Assembly (NCBI RefSeq): GCF_035917455.1
Contig: NZ_CP109078.1
Coordinates: 3,968,001 to 4,032,000 of the forward strand
Direction of reading: 5' to 3'
Source of the DNA: Micromonospora sp. NBC_01796
GTDB lineage: Bacteria > Actinomycetota > Actinomycetes > Mycobacteriales > Micromonosporaceae
Length of the DNA stretch: 64,000 nt
Shown here one piece after another: positions 58,572-64,000 of the stretch (position 1 is its first letter; every line of letters starts with the position of its first letter). The position numbers and the translations under genes are program-made. The notes under the pieces were generated by a model, which had not been told where the DNA came from, ran no database searches, and saw only the letters and a list, made by a program, of their open reading frames with translations.

Positions 58572-61500
58572 TCAGGGGCGGGGCAGTGCCGCCTCGATCA
58601 GTGCGCCCTGCTCGACCTCGTGCATCTTCGCCGAGCCCACCGCGGGGGCGGCGGCCGACGGACGGGAGATCCGCCGCAGCCGTACGCCGTCGAGGTGCTC
58701 CAGCAGGTTGAGCGCCACGAACGACCAGGCACCCTGGTTGGCCGGCTCCTCCTGGACCCAGGCGAAGTCCTCGGCGTTCGGGTACTCGGCCAGGGCCGCC
58801 CGGATCTCCTCCACCGGGAGCGGGTAGAGCTGCTCCATCCGTACGATCGCGGTGTCGGTGATCTTGCGCTCGTCGCGGGCCTGGAGCAGGTCGTAGTAGA
58901 TCTTGCCGGTGCAGAGCAGCACCCGCTTGACCGCCTCCGGCTTGGCGATGGTCCGGTCGCCCAGCACCGGCTGGAAACCGCCGGTGGTGAAGTCCTCGAC
59001 GCTGGAGACACAGAGCTTGTGCCGCAGCAGGGACTTCGGCGTGAAGACCACCAGCGGCTTGCGCTTCTCCGACAGCGCCTGGCGGCGCAGCAGGTGGAAG
59101 TGGTTCGCCGGGGTGGTCGGGATGGCCACCCGCATGTTGTCCTCGGCGCACATCTGCAGGAAGCGCTCCGGCCGCCCGGAGGTGTGGTCCGGCCCCTGAC
59201 CCTCGTGGCCGTGCGGCAGCAGCAGCGTCACCGCCGACTGCTGGCCCCACTTCACCTCGCTGGAGGAGATGAACTCGTCCACCACCGACTGGGCGCCGTT
59301 GGCGAAGTCACCGAACTGCGCCTCCCAGAGGACCAGCGCCTCGGTGTTCTCTACCGAGTAGCCGTACTCGAAGCCCATCGCGGCGTACTCGCTGAGCAGC
59401 GAGTCGTGCACGAAGAACCGGGACCGGTCGTTGGTCAGCGCGGACAGCGGCAGGTGCTCCCGGCCGGTCTTGGCGTCCACGATGACCGCGTGCCGCTGGA
59501 CGAACGTGCCCCGGCGCGAGTCCTGACCGGCGAGCCGGACGGTCACCCCGTCGTGCAGCAGCGAACCGAACGCGATGATCTCGCCGAAGCCCCAGTCGAT
59601 GTTGCCGTCGGTGGCCATCTTGGCCCGCCGGTCGAGCAACTGCTGGATCCGCTTGTGCGGGGTGAAGCCCTCGGGCAGCGTCGTGTGCGCCGTACCGATC
59701 GCGTGCACCACGTCCGCGCCGATAGCGGTCTGCACCTGCGGCTCCGGCTCGGCCTGGCGGCGCGGGCGGGTCGGCTGCCGGCCCGGCGTCGCGGCGTCAC
59801 GGGTGGCCTTGAAGACCCGTTCGAGCTGGGCCTGGAAGTCGCGGAGCAACTCCTCGGCGTCCTCGACGGTGATGTCCCCGCGCCCGATCAGCTCCTCGGT
59901 GTAGAGCTTGCGGACCGACCGCTTCGAATCGATGATCTGGTACATCTGCGGGTTGGACATCGAGGGGTCGTCGCCCTCGTTGTGGCCGCGCCGCCGGTAG
60001 CAGACCATGTCGATAACGACGTCCTTGTTGAACTCCTGGCGGTACTCGAAGGCCAGCCGGGCCACCCGAACCACGGCCTCCGGGTCGTCCCCGTTGACGT
60101 GGAAGATCGGCGCCTGGATCATCCGGGCGACGTCGGTGCTGTAGAGGCTGGAGCGCGAGTACTCCGGTGCGGTGGTGAAGCCGACCTGGTTGTTGACCAC
60201 CACGTGCACGGTCCCGCCGGTGCGGTAGCCCCGCAGTTGCGACAGGTTGAGCGTCTCGGCCACCACGCCCTGCCCGGCGAACGCGGCGTCGCCGTGCACC
60301 GCCACCGGGAGCACGGTGTAGCCCTCCAGGCGCAGGTCGATCCGGTCCTGCTTGGCCCGGACGATGCCCTCGAGCACCGGGTCGACCGCCTCCAGGTGCG
60401 ACGGGTTGGCGGTCACCGACACCTTGATCGCGTGCTCGCCGTCCGGCGTACTGAACTTGCCGGCCTGGCCGAGGTGGTACTTCACGTCGCCCGAGCCCTG
60501 GGTCGAGCGCGGGTCGAGGTGTCCCTCGAACTCGGAGAAGATCTTCTCGTACGGCTTGCCGACGATGTTGGCGAGCACGTTCAGCCGACCACGGTGGGCC
60601 ATGCCGATCACGACCTCGTCCAGGGAGCCCTCGGCCGCCGCCTCCAGCACCTCGCCGAGCAGCGGGATCAGTGATTCGCCGCCCTCCAGCGAGAACCGCT
60701 TCTGGCCGACGTACTTGGTCTGGAGGAAGGTCTCGAACGCCTCGGCCGCGTTCAGCCGGTTGAGTACGTGCTTCTGCTCGTCCGCCGACGGCTTCTCGTA
60801 CTTCCGCTCGATCCGGTCCTGGATCCAGCGCCGCTCCTCCGGGTCCTGGATGTGCATGTACTCCACGCCGACCCGGCGGCAGTAGGAGTCGCGCAGCACC
60901 CCGAGGACCTCGCGGAGCTTCATCTTCTGCTTGCCGTTGAAGCCGCCGACCGGGAAGTAGCGGTCGAGGTCCCAGAGGGTCAGGCCGTGCTGGAGCACGT
61001 CCAGGTCCGGGTGCTTGCGGATCTTGAACTCGAGCGGGTCGGTGTCGGCCATCAGGTGACCGCGCACCCGGTACGCGTGGATGATCTCGATGACCCGGGC
61101 GGTCTTGTTGATCTGACCCTCGGAGCTCACCGCCACGTCGCGCATCCAGCGCACCGGCTCGTACGGGATCCGCAGCGAGGTGAAGATCTCGTCGTAGAAG
61201 CCGCGCTCACCGAGGATCAGCTCGTGCATGACCTTCAGGAACTCGCCGGACTGGGCGCCCTGGATGATCCGGTGGTCGTACGTGCTGGTCAGCGTGATGA
61301 TCTTGCTGACGGCCAGCTCGGCCAGGGTCTCCTCGGACATCCCCTGGTACGGCGCCGGGTACTCCATCGCGCCGACACCGATGATCGTGCCCTGCCCGAC
61401 CATCAGCCGGGGCTGGGAGTGCACGGTGCCGATCCCGCCCGGGTTGGTCAGCGAGATCGTCGTGCCGCCGTAGTCCTCCATGGTCAGCTCGTTGCGCCGG

Positions 61501-62336
61501 GCCCGCCGGACCACGTCCTCGTAGGCCTGCCAGAACTGACGGAAGTCCATCTGCTCGCACGCCTTGATCGACGGCACCACCAGGTTGCGCGAGCCGTCCG
61601 GCTTGGCCAGGTCGATCGCGATGCCCAGGTTGACGTGCTCCGGCTTCACCATCACCGGCTTGCCGTCCACCTCGGCGTACGAGTGGTTCATCTCGGGGTG
61701 CTCGGCCAGCGCCCGGACCAGGGCGTACCCGATCAGGTGGGTGAAGCTGACCTTGCCGCCCCGACCCCGGGCGAGGTGGTTGTTGATCACGATGCGGTTG
61801 TCGACCACCAGCTTCGCCGGCACCGCGCGCACGCTCGTCGCGGTCGGCACCGACAGCGAGGCGTCCATGTTCTGCACGATCTTCGCCGCGACACCGCGCA
61901 ACGGAGTGGTGCTGCTGCCCGCGGCCGGCGGCTGGGCCGGTGCGGCCTTCTTGGCCGGCGCAGCGGCGGCGGCCGGTGCGGCTGCCTTCGGCGCCGGTGC
62001 GGCCGGAGCCGGCTTCGGCTCGGCAGCCTTGGGCTCGGCAGCCTTCGGCTCGGCGGCCGGAGCGGTCGCCGGCTGGGTCTTCGCGGCAGCCGGGGGAGCG
62101 CTGGCCGCTTCCTTCTTCACCCCCGGTGCCGGCTTGGCCGCTGTCGCTGTTTTCGGAGCCGACCCGTTGCCGTCAGCCGTGTCGGCTGCCGGACGGTAGT
62201 CGGCGAAGAAGTCGTGCCAGGCCGAATCGACGCTGGTGGGGTCGGCGAGGTAACGCTGGTACATCTCCTCGACGACCCACTCGTTCGGGCCGAAACCCGC
62301 CAGTGGGTTCTCCTGCGAAGTCTGCTGGGTCGACAC
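58572..62336 (-). CDS. kgd: Multifunctional 2-oxoglutarate enzyme Kgd
   Basis: 1254 residues. Fused E2o-like and E1o protein of the TCA cycle of actinobacteria: 2-oxoglutarate decarboxylase/dehydrogenase and succinyltransferase activities. N-terminal E1-like segment ([23 protein letters not shown]), Ala/Pro/Lys linker about 52-145 with [14 protein letters not shown], succinyltransferase about 150-385 with [13 protein letters not shown] (His355), then the thiamine-diphosphate domains with [18 protein letters not shown] and [10 protein letters not shown]. Needs AceF/DlaT-type lipoyl E2 and E3 from elsewhere. GTG 62336. Two direct repeats of 16 bp sit in its 5' leader. Confidence 0.97.
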   Translation of the reverse strand: MSTQQTSQENPLAGFGPNEWVVEEMYQRYLADPTSVDSAWHDFFADYRPAADTADGNGSAPKTATAAKPAPGVKKEAASAPPAAAKTQPATAPAAEPKAAEPKAAEPKPAPAAPAPKAAAPAAAAAPAKKAAPAQPPAAGSSTTPLRGVAAKIVQNMDASLSVPTATSVRAVPAKLVVDNRIVINNHLARGRGGKVSFTHLIGYALVRALAEHPEMNHSYAEVDGKPVMVKPEHVNLGIAIDLAKPDGSRNLVVPSIKACEQMDFRQFWQAYEDVVRRARRNELTMEDYGGTTISLTNPGGIGTVHSQPRLMVGQGTIIGVGAMEYPAPYQGMSEETLAELAVSKIITLTSTYDHRIIQGAQSGEFLKVMHELILGERGFYDEIFTSLRIPYEPVRWMRDVAVSSEGQINKTARVIEIIHAYRVRGHLMADTDPLEFKIRKHPDLDVLQHGLTLWDLDRYFPVGGFNGKQKMKLREVLGVLRDSYCRRVGVEYMHIQDPEERRWIQDRIERKYEKPSADEQKHVLNRLNAAEAFETFLQTKYVGQKRFSLEGGESLIPLLGEVLEAAAEGSLDEVVIGMAHRGRLNVLANIVGKPYEKIFSEFEGHLDPRSTQGSGDVKYHLGQAGKFSTPDGEHAIKVSVTANPSHLEAVDPVLEGIVRAKQDRIDLRLEGYTVLPVAVHGDAAFAGQGVVAETLNLSQLRGYRTGGTVHVVVNNQVGFTTAPEYSRSSLYSTDVARMIQAPIFHVNGDDPEAVVRVARLAFEYRQEFNKDVVIDMVCYRRRGHNEGDDPSMSNPQMYQIIDSKRSVRKLYTEELIGRGDITVEDAEELLRDFQAQLERVFKATRDAATPGRQPTRPRRQAEPEPQVQTAIGADVVHAIGTAHTTLPEGFTPHKRIQQLLDRRAKMATDGNIDWGFGEIIAFGSLLHDGVTVRLAGQDSRRGTFVQRHAVIVDAKTGREHLPLSALTNDRSRFFVHDSLLSEYAAMGFEYGYSVENTEALVLWEAQFGDFANGAQSVVDEFISSSEVKWGQQSAVTLLLPHGHEGQGPDHTSGRPERFLQMCAEDNMRVAIPTTPANHFHLLRRQALSEKRKPLVVFTPKSLLRHKLCVSSVEDFTTGGFQPVLGDRTIAKPEAVKRVLLCTGKIYYDLLQARDERKITDTAIVRMEQLYPLPVEEIRAALAEYPNAEDFAWVQEEPANQGAWSFVALNLLEHLDGVRLRRISRPSAAAPAVGSAKMHEVEQGALIEAALPRP

Positions 62337-62353
62337 GGCCAGTGATCGCCTCT

Positions 62354-62387
62354 TTCACGCGGGTTCTGCGGTTCACGCGGGTTCTGC
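62354..62387. repeat. 16-bp direct repeat in the kgd leader
   Basis: TTCACGCGGGTTCTGC occurs at 62354-62369 and 62372-62387, 18 bp apart, within about 50 bp of the kgd start. Could be a regulator site or slippage product. Confidence 0.6.
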
Positions 62388-62683
62388 CACCGCCTGGGAC
62401 CGGGGTCAGAAATCACTGTCCAGGCTACGCCGTACGCTATCGGCCGGCATTGCCGCATCCGGCCCGTGTTGCGATTCACAGCGTGAAGGTCTTGTTCACC
62501 TGGTATTCAAGCCCCTGAAGCCGGTCGCTCGCCGGGGTCTGGGCCGCCCCCGACGGCCGCGATCGATCCCGTGGCGCCGGGGTGCCCCGCCCACGCACTC
62601 CGTACAGGGCCGTTCACCCGATCGACACCCACGCATCCGGTGCGCGACACGCCGACGGTGGGCAGCGACCTTACACATACCCC

Positions 62684-63481
62684 ATGGCTGTTCTGCTCAC
62701 CGCTCCCGCACCCACCGGGACCAGCGGCTACACCCTGCTGATCGCCGACGACGCGGCCCAGATCGCCGCCGCGCAGCGGCTGCGCCACGACGTCTTCGCC
62801 GAAGAACTCGGCGCCAACCTCCACTCGGCCGTCCAGGGACTCGACACCGACGAGTTCGACGCGCACTGTGACCACCTGCTCGTCCGGGACGACAGCACCG
62901 GGGCCGTCGTCGGGACGTACCGGATGCTGCCGCCGGACCGCGCCGCGCGCGCCGGCCGGCGGTACGCGGAGAGCGAGTTTGACCTGTCCGCCTTCGCCCC
63001 GCTCCGCGACGAGCTGGTGGAGATCGGGCGGTCCTGCGTGCATCCGGACCACCGCACCGGCGCGGTGATCAACCTGATGTGGGCCGGTATCGCCCGCTAC
63101 CTGCACCTGCGCGGGCTGCGGTGGCTGGGCGGCTGCGCCTCGCTGCCGCTGACCGACGGTGGCGCGAACGCCGTCGCGGTCTGGCAGCAGGTCTCCGCCC
63201 GGAACATGGCCCCGCCGCCGCTGCGGGTACGCCCGCACCGGCCCTGGCTGGCCGAACCCGCCGGGGTCGCCGCGCTCGCCGCTCGGGCGGAGCGGGCCGA
63301 GAAACCGTCGGCGGCCGTACCCGCCCTGCTCAAGGGTTACCTCCGGCTCGGTGCCTGGGTGTGCGGGGAGCCCGCGTACGACCCGGATTTTGACGTGGCG
63401 GACCTCTACGTACTGCTCTCGATGGATCGGATGCACCCCCGTTACCGGCGGCACTTCCTCGGACTCGGAGAAGACGGATGA
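62684..63481 (+). CDS. Ornithine-acyl-ACP N-acyltransferase-like GNAT
   Basis: 265 residues, OlsB-like acyltransferase. YTLLIADDAAQIAAAQRLRHDVFAEELGA, EFDAHCDHLLVRDDSTGAVVGTYRML, VEIGRSCVHPDHRTGAVINLMWAGIARYL: these resemble OlsB proteins that put a 3-hydroxy-acyl chain on ornithine. Paired by ATGA overlap with a PlsC-type acyltransferase, the usual OlsB-OlsA pair for ornithine lipid synthesis. ATG 62684 chosen because the family domain begins about 25 residues later. Confidence 0.82.
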   Translation: MAVLLTAPAPTGTSGYTLLIADDAAQIAAAQRLRHDVFAEELGANLHSAVQGLDTDEFDAHCDHLLVRDDSTGAVVGTYRMLPPDRAARAGRRYAESEFDLSAFAPLRDELVEIGRSCVHPDHRTGAVINLMWAGIARYLHLRGLRWLGGCASLPLTDGGANAVAVWQQVSARNMAPPPLRVRPHRPWLAEPAGVAALAARAERAEKPSAAVPALLKGYLRLGAWVCGEPAYDPDFDVADLYVLLSMDRMHPRYRRHFLGLGEDG

Positions 63482-64000
63482 ACCCCCTCTGGCAGCCCCG
63501 CTCGGCCTGCGGGCCGCACTGCCTGCCCGGCCCCCGCGAGACGCCGACGGTGTCCCGGCTGCACCAGGCCGGGCGGCTGACCGCCCTGTTCGGCGCGTTG
63601 CTGTTCGGGGCGCTGCTGGTGCCCGTACTTCCGGTGTTGCCAGCGGCCGGGCGCCAGGCCGCCGGCCGCTGGTGGGCCCGGCTGGTGCTCGGCTCCCTGG
63701 GCGTGACCCTCCAGGTACGCGGCCGGCTGCCCCGGCGGCGGGCGCTGCTCGCCGCCAACCACATCTCGTGGCTGGACATCATGGCCACCCTGGCGGTCGC
63801 GCCGGCCCGGATGCTGGCCAAGCAGGAGGTACGGCAGTGGCCGCTGATCGGCCCGCTGGCCGCCTCGGGCGGCACCATCTTCGTCAACCGCACCCGGCCC
63901 CGGGCGCTGCCGCAGACGGTGGCCAAGGTGGCCGAGGCACTGCGGTCCGACCGGGTGGTCGCGGTCTTCCCGGAGGGTACGACCTGGTGCGGCAAGCCCC
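63478..64000 (+). CDS. PlsC/OlsA-like lysolipid acyltransferase, 3' end cut
   Basis: The first 174 residues are visible. One or two N-terminal hydrophobic segments (LTALFGALLFGALLVPVLPVLP, ARLVLGSLGVTLQV), then the HX4D motif NHISWLDIMATLAV and VFPEGTTWCGKP near the window edge. 1-acylglycerol-3-phosphate acyltransferase family; with the preceding OlsB-like gene it probably completes an ornithine lipid pathway. Start overlaps the previous stop as ATGA (63478-63481). Confidence 0.88.
   Translation, partial: MNPLWQPRSACGPHCLPGPRETPTVSRLHQAGRLTALFGALLFGALLVPVLPVLPAAGRQAAGRWWARLVLGSLGVTLQVRGRLPRRRALLAANHISWLDIMATLAVAPARMLAKQEVRQWPLIGPLAASGGTIFVNRTRPRALPQTVAKVAEALRSDRVVAVFPEGTTWCGKP

Noticed and set aside
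1-64000. Search by eye for tRNA, rRNA, CRISPR, prophage, transposase and polyketide/NRPS genes
   Set aside because: No T-loop or anticodon patterns, repeat-spacer runs, integrase/transposase motifs or modular synthase domains were recognised.

Overview
High-GC actinobacterial chromosome with the gene content and codon use of a Micromonosporaceae member (Micromonospora/Actinoplanes-like). Pointers are sigR-rsrA, two WhiB proteins, a MacS/MacR-type two-component pair, nickel superoxide dismutase, the fused 2-oxoglutarate enzyme Kgd, a biotinylated-protein/PdtaS neighbourhood and several DUF families known from actinomycetes. No rRNA, tRNA, CRISPR array, prophage, insertion sequence or large biosynthetic cluster was recognised. 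Both ends cut a gene.

Layout. 1-6.3 kb: an unrecognised protein (5' cut), a sugar-binding lipoprotein, purC, glpK and a divergent prs paralogue. 6.3-12 kb: an RsbW-like ATPase, a MacS/MacR-like pair, a DUF5709-like acidic protein, a GT4 glycosyltransferase and an EamA-like membrane protein. 12-27.5 kb: a block with the same gene set as the Mycobacterium tuberculosis sigH-whiB1 region: hisN, rsgA, aroA, SRAP, whiB, hydrolase, sigR, rsrA, bL37, biotin-carrier protein, GNAT, then tetR/MFS, a TPR protein, a SIS isomerase and pdtaS. 27.5-34 kb: a GT39 membrane protein, then assimilatory sulfate reduction (Cys leader peptide, sulfite reductase, zinc ribbon, cysH, cbiX) as an ATGA-coupled operon, and an aldo/keto reductase. 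34-36.7 kb: whiB1, a DAG-kinase-like gene, a membrane protein and an orphan RsbW-like ATPase. 36.8-43.4 kb: a patchy accessory stretch of small enzymes and regulators (GNAT, VOC, ankyrin remnant, an APH interrupted by an in-frame TAG, SDR, HxlR, MDR, TetR/VOC). 43.5-54.9 kb: HTH regulator plus giant S8 protease, Ni-SOD with its maturation protease, malic enzyme, an MDR reductase and a duplicated secreted beta-helix protein. 54.9-64 kb: ackA-pta, a DUF6104-like protein, kgd and an OlsB/OlsA-like pair (3' cut).

How the parts fit. The window is rich in thiol/oxidative-stress and sulfur functions: SigR/RsrA, sulfate to sulfide with siroheme metallation, Ni-SOD and the WhiB Fe-S regulators. Central carbon is covered by Kgd, malic enzyme and Pta-AckA. 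Many genes show a TANNNT -10 box 6-8 nt before the start codon, suggesting widespread leaderless transcription. The most rewarding non-gene signals are a sigR promoter matching the SigR consensus with two possible SigR starts, a Cys-leader/attenuator before the sulfite reductase, an unlisted 24-codon bL37 gene, and a family of long GTTGATCATGAAGTT palindromes, one of which contains the stop codon of ackA.
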